In this document: positions 7,248 through 14,197 of the stretch, piece after piece
Layout: every line of letters begins with the position of its first letter
Numbering within the stretch: position 1 is the first letter of the stretch
NCBI GenBank assembly: GCA_900769545.1
Contig: CAAGGZ010000060.1
Coordinates: 1-20,145, forward strand
Direction of reading: 5' to 3'
Source of the DNA: Clostridia bacterium
GTDB lineage: Bacteria > Bacillota > Clostridia > Christensenellales > Borkfalkiaceae
Length of the DNA stretch: 20,145 nucleotides
Position numbers and translations under genes: made by a program
Notes under the pieces: model-generated
The model's database searches: none
What the model was told of the DNA's origin: nothing
Seen by the model: only the letters and a program-made list of their open reading frames with translations

Positions 7248-8318
7248 ATGCCTACTATAAAATTAAGCGAACAAATTCGTCAAGAGCTTCTTGATATTAT
7301 AAAAGCCAACCGTAATATCAAAGACTATAAGCTGCCCAGCGAAAGAATGCTCTCTATTAAATTTAATGCAAGCCGTCCGTCCGTTCGAGTTGCTTATCAG
7401 AAATTGATAAAACAAGGTTACGTTGAAGTAATCCACGGCAAAGGCTATTTCATTAAAAATAATGACAAATCACCTAATAAAAACGCTCAAATTAAATTAC
7501 AGCTATTGTTTATTGCTCCATCTTTGAAAACTGCGTTTATGCAACAAATTTATTCTGGGATTATGGAGTTTTGCGAAAAACAAAACATTGATCTTTCTAT
7601 TAAGATTACCGAAGAAGCTCTCAAAAAAGAAAAACAGATTTTGGAACTTGCTTTTTATTCTAATTATGATGGATTGATTCTTTTTCCTATTGATAATGAA
7701 TATTATAATGAAACACTTTTAAAATTTTCAATCAATAAATATCCCTTAGTTGTTATTGACCGATATTTAAAAGCGCTCAATCTGTCCTTTATATCTACTG
7801 ACAACTATAACGCAATGATAGACGTTATCAAATACTTACATATAAAAGAATATAAACACCCTGTTTTTGTAACCCATGAATCCTCCCTTGCTACCGCCGT
7901 AGAAGAAAGAATCAATGGATTTAACACGGGATTATTGAAATACTACGGGTCGGTAAAAAGCACCAATTTGCTTATTTTGAAATCAAACAATAGAGATTAT
8001 GTGTATAAAAGCATTAAGGAATTTCTTCAAAAAAATCCTACTACTGACGCTATTATTGTTACCGACGTATATTTGTCAACTGCGTATTCAGCGATTACCG
8101 AACTAAATATCCCTACTCCTGAAAAGCTCCGAGTCGTTGTATTTGACAATGAAATTTCTTACACTGAAAGAAAAGCAATTCGCCCTTATATCATAGAACA
8201 GGACGGAAAAAATATCGGATATTATGCAGCGCATTATGTATATAAGCAAATTATGGGAGACAAACAAATCCAAATAAAAAAATTCCCGATAAAAATTATC
8301 GGGGAGGATAATGATTGA
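7248..8318 (+). CDS. GntR-type winged-helix repressor with LacI-like sugar-binding domain (AraR-like architecture)
   Basis: The product is 356 residues. Residues 1-72 form a GntR winged helix, with the hallmark LPSERMLSIKFNASRPSVRVAYQKL and the wing ending GKGYFI. From about residue 78 the protein is a LacI-family periplasmic-binding-like effector domain, with YSGIMEF, YDGLILFP, PLVVIDRYL, the FISTDNY strand and RINGFNTGL. This fusion is the AraR architecture, in which a sugar releases the protein from its operator. It is divergent from the sugar-uptake operon and most likely represses it and itself through the inverted repeat at 7127-7156. The nearest GGAGG (7229-7233) is 14 nt from the ATG, longer than usual, so initiation may be modest. 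The effector is unknown. Confidence 0.92.
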   Translation: MPTIKLSEQIRQELLDIIKANRNIKDYKLPSERMLSIKFNASRPSVRVAYQKLIKQGYVEVIHGKGYFIKNNDKSPNKNAQIKLQLLFIAPSLKTAFMQQIYSGIMEFCEKQNIDLSIKITEEALKKEKQILELAFYSNYDGLILFPIDNEYYNETLLKFSINKYPLVVIDRYLKALNLSFISTDNYNAMIDVIKYLHIKEYKHPVFVTHESSLATAVEERINGFNTGLLKYYGSVKSTNLLILKSNNRDYVYKSIKEFLQKNPTTDAIIVTDVYLSTAYSAITELNIPTPEKLRVVVFDNEISYTERKAIRPYIIEQDGKNIGYYAAHYVYKQIMGDKQIQIKKFPIKIIGEDND

Positions 8319-8443
8319 TATTTCGAGAATTTTCCAAAATAACCTTTTTTAATAATAAAATCGAAAGTAATATAATTTATAGAAAGGAATTTTGCTAAAC
8401 CTTTATCTGCCCGAAGTTAAATCAAGCCAAAGCGCCAAAATAG

Positions 8444-8481
8444 GAGCTTCGCCGTTCAAACAGCGAAGCTCTTTCTTGTTT
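8444..8481 (+). terminator. Intrinsic terminator after the regulator gene
   Basis: GAGCTTCGC (8444-8452) pairs with GCGAAGCTC (8463-8471) around a 10-nt loop and is followed by a T-rich run (TTTCTTGTTT). The T-run overlaps the last codon of the convergent melA gene. The same stem could serve melA, but the minus-strand T-run is weaker. Confidence 0.8.
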
Positions 8482-9790
8482 AGTGGAATTTAGGCAACCA
8501 ATCCCCGTGCGCCTCGATGAGGTCGTCGCAAAGATTTTTAATTTCGTCAAACGTCAACTGATCGCGCGTATGCGGATCGAGATATGCCGCCATATAAATA
8601 TATTTCTTTTCCAGCGTAACTGCCGCTTTCACCGTCATATTATGTACGGCAATATGCGTCATATTAAGTCCAGCAAGCTGATCGGGAATGTCCCCCACAA
8701 CGCAAGGATTCAAACCGTTTTCATCGACCATAATAGGCACTTCAACGCAAGCGTTTGCAGGAAGATTGGTAATCAAGCCATCATTCATTACGTTACCGTA
8801 AATCTTAAACGGATTCCCCGTTTCGCACGCTTCGATAATACGGGAGCCGTATTCTCTCGAACGCTCGTGTTTTACATTTTCGGGCAACATAATTTCTTCT
8901 CTTAATATCTTCCAACCTTTAATCTGATTAACGCAACGTCTGGGATATTCGTCGAGAGGAATATTGAAACGCTCGATAAGCTCGGGATGGTCCTTTTTAA
9001 TGAAATAAGGATGATATTCAGACGTATGCTCACTGCTTTCCGTGTTATAATAGCCGAAACGGTTCATCATCTCAAGACGTACTAAATCGTGTTTGGGCTG
9101 TACTTCATTGAATTTTTCTTTGAACAACGGATACAAGTCATTGCCGTCCTTGTCTTCCAAAGTGAGCAACCAGCACATGTGATTGATACCTGCAAGCGTG
9201 AACTTTGCATCGTTCAATTCGGGGAGTTGTAACGCTTCGTTTATGTGCGAAACGACAACCTGGCAGGAATGACAAAGCCCCACCGTCTTGATTTTCGTAT
9301 ACTGCTGCATATAACTCGACAAAATGCTCATCGGGTTTGTATAGTTAAGGAAAAGCGCGTTGGGACAAACCTTTTCCATAACGTCTGCATACTTTTTCAT
9401 TACGGGAATGGTACGAAGCCCACGGAAAATACCGCCTATACCGAGCGTATCCGCAATCGTCTGTCTAAGACCGTATTTTTTAGGAATTTCAAAGTCGGTA
9501 ACCGTACAAGGCTCGTAACCGCCTACTTGAATGGCATTGATAACATAGGAAGCGCCAGCAAAAGCTTCCTCCAATTGTTTTTCATCTGTTGCGAGATACT
9601 TTTTTACCGTAACGGCAGGCTTATATTTATCACGAAGCGCAGAAATCAAAACAAACGAATCATTCAAACGTTCTTCGTCAATATCCAAAAGCGCAATTTC
9701 GAAACAAGGCAAGTTTTCCGCCAACAGACAGTCGCCAAGTACGTTTTTTGCAAATACCGTACTACCTGCGCCAAGAAAAGTAATTTTCAT
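8480..9790 (-). CDS. melA: Alpha-galactosidase, glycoside hydrolase family 4 (NAD+/Mn2+ dependent)
   Basis: The product is 436 residues, close to the 451 of E. coli MelA. The N-terminal ITFLGAGSTVFAKNVLGD is the GH4 NAD-binding strand. Segments matching MelA run throughout: IQVGGYEPCTVTDFE, QTIADTLGIGGI, RTIPV, LNYTNPM, VGLCHS, GINHMCW, the TESSEH block and the C-terminal DDLIEAHGDWLP. Cys173 in CHS and His204 in GINH are the expected metal ligands. GH4 enzymes cleave glycosides by a redox-elimination route using NAD+. No signal peptide is present, so substrates such as melibiose must be imported. GGAGA lies 11-12 nt upstream of the ATG. The gene is divergent from a cupin-AraC regulator. Its own promoter lacks a good -35/-10 pair, as expected if activation by that regulator is needed (inference). 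Confidence 0.95.
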   Translation of the reverse strand: MKITFLGAGSTVFAKNVLGDCLLAENLPCFEIALLDIDEERLNDSFVLISALRDKYKPAVTVKKYLATDEKQLEEAFAGASYVINAIQVGGYEPCTVTDFEIPKKYGLRQTIADTLGIGGIFRGLRTIPVMKKYADVMEKVCPNALFLNYTNPMSILSSYMQQYTKIKTVGLCHSCQVVVSHINEALQLPELNDAKFTLAGINHMCWLLTLEDKDGNDLYPLFKEKFNEVQPKHDLVRLEMMNRFGYYNTESSEHTSEYHPYFIKKDHPELIERFNIPLDEYPRRCVNQIKGWKILREEIMLPENVKHERSREYGSRIIEACETGNPFKIYGNVMNDGLITNLPANACVEVPIMVDENGLNPCVVGDIPDQLAGLNMTHIAVHNMTVKAAVTLEKKYIYMAAYLDPHTRDQLTFDEIKNLCDDLIEAHGDWLPKFH

Positions 9791-9809
9791 TTTTTGTTCT
9801 TTCTCCTAC

Positions 9810-9838
9810 TTGTTTTTTTTATTTTTATATGTTATAAT
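9810..9838 (+). promoter_or_regulatory. Promoter of the AraC-type regulator
   Basis: TTGTTT (9810-9815) is followed after 17 bp by a perfect TATAAT (9833-9838). The start codon is at 9866 with AAGG 8 nt before it. Confidence 0.65.
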
Positions 9839-9846
9839 AAACATAT
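9827..9846. promoter_or_regulatory. AT-rich palindrome over the araC -10 box
   Basis: ATATGTT (9827-9833) and AACATAT (9840-9846) form a perfect 7-bp inverted repeat with a 6-bp centre. It covers the -10 box and the expected transcription start of the regulator, in the interval shared with melA. It could be an operator, but AT-rich palindromes also arise by chance. Confidence 0.4.
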
Positions 9847-9865
9847 CAATACTAAGGTTATCATT

Positions 9866-10669
9866 ATGGACAACGAACATCAACCGATATTTCATTATCT
9901 TTTTCAACTCTTTCACAGCGACGACCCTATCAGCGTATACGAGATAGGCTCCCATAAAACTCCCCCCTCGCACTCGTACGGCCCTGCCGTTCGCCATTTT
10001 TATCTTTTACACTTGATTGAAAAAGGCAAAGGGCATATCGAGCGCAACGGTGAAAAACACTTTTTATCCGAAGGGAACGCATTTTTGATTACACCCGATG
10101 AAGTCACCACCTATTGCTCCGACAAAGACGAGCCGTGGGAATATTATTGGATTGCCTTTCAAGGTCCTTTCGCAAAAACTTTGATGGAACACACCACCAA
10201 GCATCTATATTTAACCTATCAAAAGAGCGGTCTAATCGCCTTAAAAAATGCTTTAAATAGTAAAAATAACGACTATTTAAGCTGTTTATTCACTCTTTTT
10301 GAAGTATTAAATTCCATCAAAGACACACCGCAAAAGAAATCTACGGACAGCATTTCTATGGCGTTGAACTACTTGGAAAACAATTACTTTCACCAAATCG
10401 ATATTGAGTCGCTCGCCTCAAAATTAGGATTTTCAAGGGCGTATTTTTCCTCTTTGTTTTTTAAGAGAACGGGCGAAACACCCTACGATTACGTCACAAA
10501 AATCCGTATTGAGAAAGCAAAAGAATATTTAAGCCAATCTTCTTACTCTATTGAAGAAATTGCCTACTCCGTTGGGTTTAACTCTCTGCAACGTTTTTCC
10601 GAGCTTTTTAAAAAACGCGTCGGCGTGTCGCCTTTAAACTACCGAAAAGAGTTTACAATTAAAGTATAA
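9866..10669 (+). CDS. AraC-family regulator with N-terminal cupin sensor, next to melA
   Basis: The product is 267 residues from the ATG at 9866 (AAGG 8 nt upstream, promoter just before). A much longer in-frame reading back to 9245 runs antisense through melA and is not real. Residues about 20-110 form an AraC-type cupin, with HSYGPAVRHFYLLHLIEKGKGHIE and a GNAFLITPDEVTTY turn. Residues about 165-262 hold the double helix-turn-helix, with IDIESLASKLGFSRAYFSSLFF and YSIEEIAYSVGFNSLQRFSELF followed by GVSPLNYR. The architecture matches MsmR/RafR/MelR-type activators of alpha-galactoside genes. Divergence from melA suggests it activates melA in response to an alpha-galactoside, which is inference from position. 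No transporter gene adjoins the pair. Confidence 0.92.
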   Translation: MDNEHQPIFHYLFQLFHSDDPISVYEIGSHKTPPSHSYGPAVRHFYLLHLIEKGKGHIERNGEKHFLSEGNAFLITPDEVTTYCSDKDEPWEYYWIAFQGPFAKTLMEHTTKHLYLTYQKSGLIALKNALNSKNNDYLSCLFTLFEVLNSIKDTPQKKSTDSISMALNYLENNYFHQIDIESLASKLGFSRAYFSSLFFKRTGETPYDYVTKIRIEKAKEYLSQSSYSIEEIAYSVGFNSLQRFSELFKKRVGVSPLNYRKEFTIKV

Positions 10670-10735
10670 CACACTCTTTTTATAATTTCAATCCCTTTTT
10701 GTTTTTACTTTTTAATGTTTTGTTTGATTTTACGT

Positions 10736-10765
10736 AAAAATTAACGCGGCTCATAGAGCCGCGTT
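10736..10765 (-). terminator. Intrinsic terminator after gdhA
   Basis: A perfect 10-bp stem, AACGCGGCTC (10743-10752) with GAGCCGCGTT (10756-10765), has a 3-nt loop. On the minus strand it is followed by TTAATTTTTA. It sits 20 bp beyond the gdhA stop. In plus orientation, after the AraC gene, the following bases are less T-rich, so termination there would be weaker. Confidence 0.85.
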
Positions 10766-10784
10766 GCTTATTATTGAAATGCTT

Positions 10785-12122
10785 TTAAACAATACCGTGC
10801 GCCATCATTGCTTCGGCTACTTTTTCAAAGCCTGCAATATTTGCGCCCATTACATAGTTGCCTTCAAAGCCGTAACGCTTTGCCGCGCTGTCGATATTAT
10901 GATAAATATTGATCATAATTGTCTTGAGCTTTGCGTCCACTTCTTCCGCAGACCAATACAATCTACCCGAAGACTGCGCCATTTCCAACGCCGAAGTTGC
11001 TACGCCGCCTGCGTTTGCCGCTTTGGCAGGGAGATATACAACGTTCGTTGCCGCTTGGAATGCTTCAATCGCATCCAACGTCGAAGGCATATTTGCGCCT
11101 TCTGCAACGTATTTTACGCCGTTTTTAACAAGCAAAGCCGCGCTCTCGCCGTCGATTTCGTTCTGCGTAGCGCAAGGCAGGGCAACGTCACAAGGAATAC
11201 TCCAAATCCCTTTACAGCCTTCCACGTATTTTGAGCCAGGCACTCTTACCGCATACTCTTTAATACGAGCGCGTTCCACTTCTTTAATCTGCTTAATCAC
11301 GTCAAGCTGAATACCGTTGGGGTCGTATACATAACCGTTGGAGTCATACATAGCCACAACTTTCGCGCCGAGCTGTTGCGCTTTTTCGCACGCATAAATC
11401 GCCACGTTACCGCTACCCGAAACAATGGTTACTTTATCCTTAAAGGAATCGCCGCGAAGTCGCATTGCTTCTGCCGTAATATAAACAAGCCCGTAGCCCG
11501 TTGCTTCTTTACGAACGAGCGAACCGCCATAAGAAAGCCCTCGTCCCGTCAATACGCCAACGTGTTCGTCACGAATACGCTTGTATTGTCCGAAAAGATA
11601 ACCTACTTCACGCGCGCCTACGCCAATATCGCCGGCAGGTACGTCTGTGTCCGCTCCGATATGACGGAAAAGCTCCGTCATAAAGCTCTGACAAAACGCC
11701 ATAATTTCACGGTCAGATTTGCCTTTGGGGTCAAAGTCGGAGCCGCCTTTACCGCCGCCAATGGGAAGCCCCGTAAGGGAGTTTTTCAAAATCTGTTCCA
11801 ACCCCAAGAATTTGATAACGGAAAGGTTTACGGAAGGATGGAAACGAAGTCCGCCCTTATAAGGACCGATTGCGCTGTTGAACTGCACACGGTAGCCTTT
11901 GTTTACGTGCACGTTACCGTTGTCGTCTACCCAAGGCACACGGAACAAGATGGTGCGTTCGGGCTCCGTAAAGCGTTCCAAAAGTGCCGCTTTTTCATAT
12001 TCGGGATGCGCGTTAATAACAGGCTCCAACGTCAATAAAATTTCGGTCGCTGCCTGATGAAATTCCTTTTCACCGGGGTTGCGAGCCTTAAGGTCTTCTA
12101 ATACTCTTTGTACGTATGACAT
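10785..12122 (-). CDS. gdhA: Glutamate dehydrogenase, hexameric class I, probably NADP-specific
   Basis: The product is 445 residues, the normal length of the class. It interconverts 2-oxoglutarate plus ammonia and glutamate. Catalytic residues fall at the same numbers as in the Clostridium symbiosum enzyme: Lys89 in GPYKGGLRFHP, Lys113 (EQILKNSLTG), Lys125 in GLPIGGGKGGSDFDP and Asp165 in VPAGDIGVG. The nucleotide-binding loop is GSGNVA (236-241), and the second strand ends MYDSNGY rather than with an acidic NAD-type residue. Both features resemble E. coli-type NADP enzymes, so biosynthetic use is likely. The start is supported by GAGGAG 9 nt upstream. The gene stands alone, with its own promoter, a repeat-containing leader and a strong terminator. 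Confidence 0.96.
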   Translation of the reverse strand: MSYVQRVLEDLKARNPGEKEFHQAATEILLTLEPVINAHPEYEKAALLERFTEPERTILFRVPWVDDNGNVHVNKGYRVQFNSAIGPYKGGLRFHPSVNLSVIKFLGLEQILKNSLTGLPIGGGKGGSDFDPKGKSDREIMAFCQSFMTELFRHIGADTDVPAGDIGVGAREVGYLFGQYKRIRDEHVGVLTGRGLSYGGSLVRKEATGYGLVYITAEAMRLRGDSFKDKVTIVSGSGNVAIYACEKAQQLGAKVVAMYDSNGYVYDPNGIQLDVIKQIKEVERARIKEYAVRVPGSKYVEGCKGIWSIPCDVALPCATQNEIDGESAALLVKNGVKYVAEGANMPSTLDAIEAFQAATNVVYLPAKAANAGGVATSALEMAQSSGRLYWSAEEVDAKLKTIMINIYHNIDSAAKRYGFEGNYVMGANIAGFEKVAEAMMAHGIV

Positions 12123-12135
12123 AAAAATTCTCTCC

Positions 12136-12180
12136 TCGAAAAAATTGATTTTAATATTGAAATCAATCGAAAAAATTGAT
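12136..12180 (-). promoter_or_regulatory. Repeat-containing gdhA leader (candidate regulatory site)
   Basis: The 14-base unit TCGAAAAAATTGAT occurs twice, at 12136-12149 and 12167-12180. In the leader RNA it reads ATCAATTTTTTCGA, and the copy nearer the gene runs directly into the ribosome binding site. Between and across the copies, ATTGATTT (12144-12151) and AAATCAAT (12160-12167) form an 8-bp inverted repeat with an 8-bp centre. All of it lies between the -10 box and the start codon. Confidence 0.5.
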
Positions 12181-12188
12181 ATAGGTAT

Positions 12189-12217
12189 ATCTTATCATCT
12201 TTTTCTTAATTTTGCAA
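12189..12217 (-). promoter_or_regulatory. Promoter of gdhA
   Basis: On the minus strand TTGCAA (12212-12217) is followed after 17 nt by TAAGAT (12189-12194). The expected start near 12182 gives a leader of about 60 nt that carries the repeats described at 12136-12180. Confidence 0.65.
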
Positions 12218-12256
12218 GGATTTCAAAGCCAAAATGCAAAAAAGCCTAAAAAATAA

Positions 12257-12285
12257 TTGCTTTTTTCCTGCAAAAAGAGTATAAT
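12257..12285 (+). promoter_or_regulatory. Promoter of tRNA-Arg
   Basis: TTGCTT (12257-12262) is followed after 17 bp by a perfect TATAAT (12280-12285), about 52 bp upstream of the mature tRNA end. Confidence 0.7.
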
Positions 12286-12337
12286 AATAACACAAAATTA
12301 TGATTGGTATAAGTTACGCTTATATTGCAATGAATAT

Positions 12338-12412
12338 GCTTCCGTAGTTAAATGGATATAACAGCCCCCTCCTAAGGGGCAATTATGAGTTCGATTCTCG
12401 TCGGGAGTACCA
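12338..12412 (+). tRNA. tRNA-Arg (anticodon CCT)
   Basis: A full 75-nt cloverleaf is present. The acceptor stem is GCTTCCG with CGGGAGT (two G-U pairs). The D stem is GTTA/TAAC, and the anticodon stem is GCCCC/GGGGC around the loop CTCCTAA, giving anticodon CCT for AGG codons. The T arm is ATGAG/CTCGT with TTCGATT. The CCA end is encoded at 12410-12412. It has its own promoter and terminator. I saw no duplicated 3' end in the window that would mark an integrated element. Confidence 0.95.
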
Positions 12413-12418
12413 AATAAG

Positions 12419-12463
12419 AACGCAGAATAGGATACAATTATTTGTGCCTAATTTGCGTTTTTT
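12419..12463 (+). terminator. Intrinsic terminator after tRNA-Arg
   Basis: AACGCA (12419-12424) pairs with TGCGTT (12454-12459), and the inner GAATAGG and CCTAATT extend the stem with one mismatch. A run of T follows to 12463. Confidence 0.8.
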
Positions 12464-12472
12464 ATTGTTTTT

Positions 12473-12493
12473 AGGGTGCATTTTGCCCTTTTT
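12473..12493 (+). terminator. Second small terminator-like hairpin
   Basis: AGGG (12473-12476) pairs with CCCT (12486-12489), extendable by G-U pairs, and is followed by a T-run to 12493. It is a weak stem and could be fortuitous. Confidence 0.4.
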
Positions 12494-12517
12494 CGGCATA
12501 AAATCATATTTTGAGAT

Positions 12518-12571
12518 AAAAAGAGCCTATCTTTTAGAGGTGTTTGCCCCTTTGGTGGATGGACTCTTTTT
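12518..12571 (+). terminator. Third long terminator-like hairpin
   Basis: AAAAAGAG (12518-12525) pairs with CTCTTTTT (12564-12571). The stem continues inward through one mismatch with CTATC (12527-12531) against GATGG (12558-12562, including one U-G pair), and an inner AGAGG/CCTTT stem is possible. The right arm supplies the T-run. It lies between tRNA-Arg and the next gene's promoter. Confidence 0.5.
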
Positions 12572-12575
12572 GCTT

Positions 12576-12611
12576 TCATTAAAATTATGGTCATCATTAA
12601 AATTATAGTAA
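12576..12611. repeat. Tandem 18-bp direct repeat upstream of the PH-SAP gene
   Basis: Two adjacent copies of an 18-base unit beginning TCATTAAAATTAT (12576-12593 and 12594-12611) differ at two positions. They end 34 bp upstream of the -35 box of the downstream promoter, so a regulatory role is possible but unproven. Confidence 0.5.
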
Positions 12612-12645
12612 AAATTAAAATATAGTCTGCGGACGATAAAAAGCA

Positions 12646-12674
12646 TTGAAAAAAGGCAAATTTTGTGATATAAT
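12646..12674 (+). promoter_or_regulatory. Promoter of the PH-SAP gene
   Basis: TTGAAA (12646-12651) is followed after 17 bp by a perfect TATAAT (12669-12674). The ATG at 12708 has AAGGAG 6 nt before it. Confidence 0.75.
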
Positions 12675-12707
12675 TAACCCAAATATTAAATTGATAAGGA
12701 GTAAAAT

Positions 12708-14072
12708 ATGTCTACCCAATATCCTAACCAATATTACGCAGAATTAGATGAAATGATAATTAAAACACCATCCTTGACGATGAAGCAAGGCGAGGTATGC
12801 TTTTACGAGGGTAAGGCAAAATCATATCAAGTAGTGTCGAAAATTGTAGAAAATCCGAAAACCAAGACCTCTCTTTTTTGGACGCCGTGGTTTGCCGGTA
12901 TTAAGCGTAAAAAAGAAGTTGAGGTTCGCCAAGAGCAAGAAACTGAGTACTACAAAGGCACATTGTATATTACCAATATGCGCATTGTTTTTAAATGCAA
13001 GGTGGATGCTTTCGATATTATGATTCCTAGCCTTACTTCGATAAATCAATACAGAGATGGTATTCGTGTGATTTCGGGCAGAAATGCATATGATGTGATG
13101 ACATCCGATGTCAAGCGCATTCTCCATATTATCGACATTATGAATAAGGCGTTTACCGAACAGGAAAAAAGCAGTTCAACTGCTACCACAACGGCTACGC
13201 ATAGAGCAACATCTTCTGCTGCAACAACCACAAGCACTCGTACCCGTAACGATGATTATATTACGGCGGCTTTCATTCACTATTGCGAATATGGCGGAAA
13301 GCCTATCGGTAAAACGAGCAATGATTATCCTAGTTATTTCAACTATGATTTTCACGTAAATAACCCTGCAAAGCATCATCAAAGAGTTGTTGATGAGGGG
13401 TATTTGGCACCCGCGCCTTTGGCAGAATCGCTTGTCAAACTTAAAGTTGACCAGTTAAAGCAAATTTTGATTGCTAATGGTCTTTCCGAAAAAGGCAAAA
13501 AAGATGCTCTCATTGAGAGCATTGCGGAAAACGTTGACCTTTCCACCCTCAAGTTAGAGGTAATATATGTTCCAACCGACAAAGGATGGGAACATTTGAA
13601 AAAGTATGAATACCTCTTTGTGGTTAAGAAATACGGAATCACTCCCACCGAGTTTGAAGAAAAAGCAGCTCAATTAAAGTCAAATCGCACCAACGATGTT
13701 ATTTGGCGTATCTTGAATGACAAATTCAATGAGTACAATATGGAAGGCTATGTAGGTGGTGCACGTAACGTGTTGAATTGGCAAGCGGAATTGTTGGCTT
13801 CCGAGGATAAAAACGCAGATGCACTTTATTACTACATCGCAGTTCTTTATTACGATATGAAGAGCTACGGCAATGGCTCAATCGAGGATGTTGGGCTTGC
13901 TCCTGCCATTGTCAAGGCGATTTACGATAAGAAGGAATTTTATACTGCTGATATGGTGGATAGATGTTTCGACAGATATCCGTTGCCGCAGTATAAAATG
14001 AGCAATGCTAAATTTAAAAAACTACTCAATTTGATTTTTGAGGATGAAACGATAGACTTGGCAACATTATAA
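12708..14072 (+). CDS. Protein with PH/GRAM-like domain and SAP domain, function unknown
   Basis: The product is 454 residues, with AAGGAG 6 nt before the ATG. The N-terminal part (about 25-150) contains YYKGTLYITNMRIVFKCK at 81-98, the strand pattern of PH/GRAM-like domains that often bind lipids or partners. Residues about 155-180 are a Thr/Ser/Ala-rich low-complexity linker. Residues about 242-275 (LVKLKVDQLKQILIANGLSEKGKKDALIE, discontinuous motif) match the SAP fold: two helices around a Leu...G(L/K)xxGxKxxLI pattern, known for DNA or RNA binding. The C-terminal 175 residues are helical with no recognised motif and no catalytic signature. It has no signal peptide or membrane helix. It stands alone between tRNA-Arg and a bidirectional terminator, with its own promoter. 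I cannot assign a role; accessory or phage-derived origin is possible but not shown. Confidence 0.85.
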   Translation: MSTQYPNQYYAELDEMIIKTPSLTMKQGEVCFYEGKAKSYQVVSKIVENPKTKTSLFWTPWFAGIKRKKEVEVRQEQETEYYKGTLYITNMRIVFKCKVDAFDIMIPSLTSINQYRDGIRVISGRNAYDVMTSDVKRILHIIDIMNKAFTEQEKSSSTATTTATHRATSSAATTTSTRTRNDDYITAAFIHYCEYGGKPIGKTSNDYPSYFNYDFHVNNPAKHHQRVVDEGYLAPAPLAESLVKLKVDQLKQILIANGLSEKGKKDALIESIAENVDLSTLKLEVIYVPTDKGWEHLKKYEYLFVVKKYGITPTEFEEKAAQLKSNRTNDVIWRILNDKFNEYNMEGYVGGARNVLNWQAELLASEDKNADALYYYIAVLYYDMKSYGNGSIEDVGLAPAIVKAIYDKKEFYTADMVDRCFDRYPLPQYKMSNAKFKKLLNLIFEDETIDLATL

Positions 14073-14160
14073 TCTAAATTACAGGTATATGCGTGGCATC
14101 ATCCGTTTAGATGAAAAATCATCCGTATTCAATTTTGTATCCTTTTCATAGGTTACTCAC

Positions 14161-14189
14161 AAAAAAGCCGCTTTTCAGCGGCTTTTTTT
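14161..14189. terminator. Bidirectional intrinsic terminator
   Basis: A perfect 11-bp stem, AAAAAAGCCGC (14161-14171) with GCGGCTTTTTT (14178-14188), surrounds a 6-nt loop and is flanked by T-runs on both strands. It lies between two convergent genes (ends 14072 and 14198) and serves both. Confidence 0.95.
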
Positions 14190-14197
14190 CTATACGC

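Noticed and set aside
8311..8352. A 13-codon frame overlapping the end of the regulator gene, preceded by GGGGAGG
   Set aside because: The spacing of 3 nt is too short, it is tiny, and it has no conserved feature that I can see.
8392..8493. A 33-codon TTG-initiated frame with AAAGGA upstream
   Set aside because: It passes through the terminator hairpin and into the convergent melA end, with a non-ATG start and no family features.
9245..9865. N-terminal extension of the AraC reading frame by 207 codons
   Set aside because: The extension runs antisense through most of melA, has basic low-quality composition and lies upstream of the promoter. The ATG at 9866 has a ribosome binding site and starts a normal 267-residue AraC protein.
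12338..12412. tRNA-Arg(CCT) as attachment site of an integrated element carrying the PH-SAP gene
   Set aside because: No copy of the tRNA 3' end was found downstream in the window and there is no integrase gene. Only the position is suggestive.
14099..14134. CATCCGT repeated twice after the PH-SAP gene
   Set aside because: The 7-base repeat is too short and has no supporting structure; it is compatible with chance.
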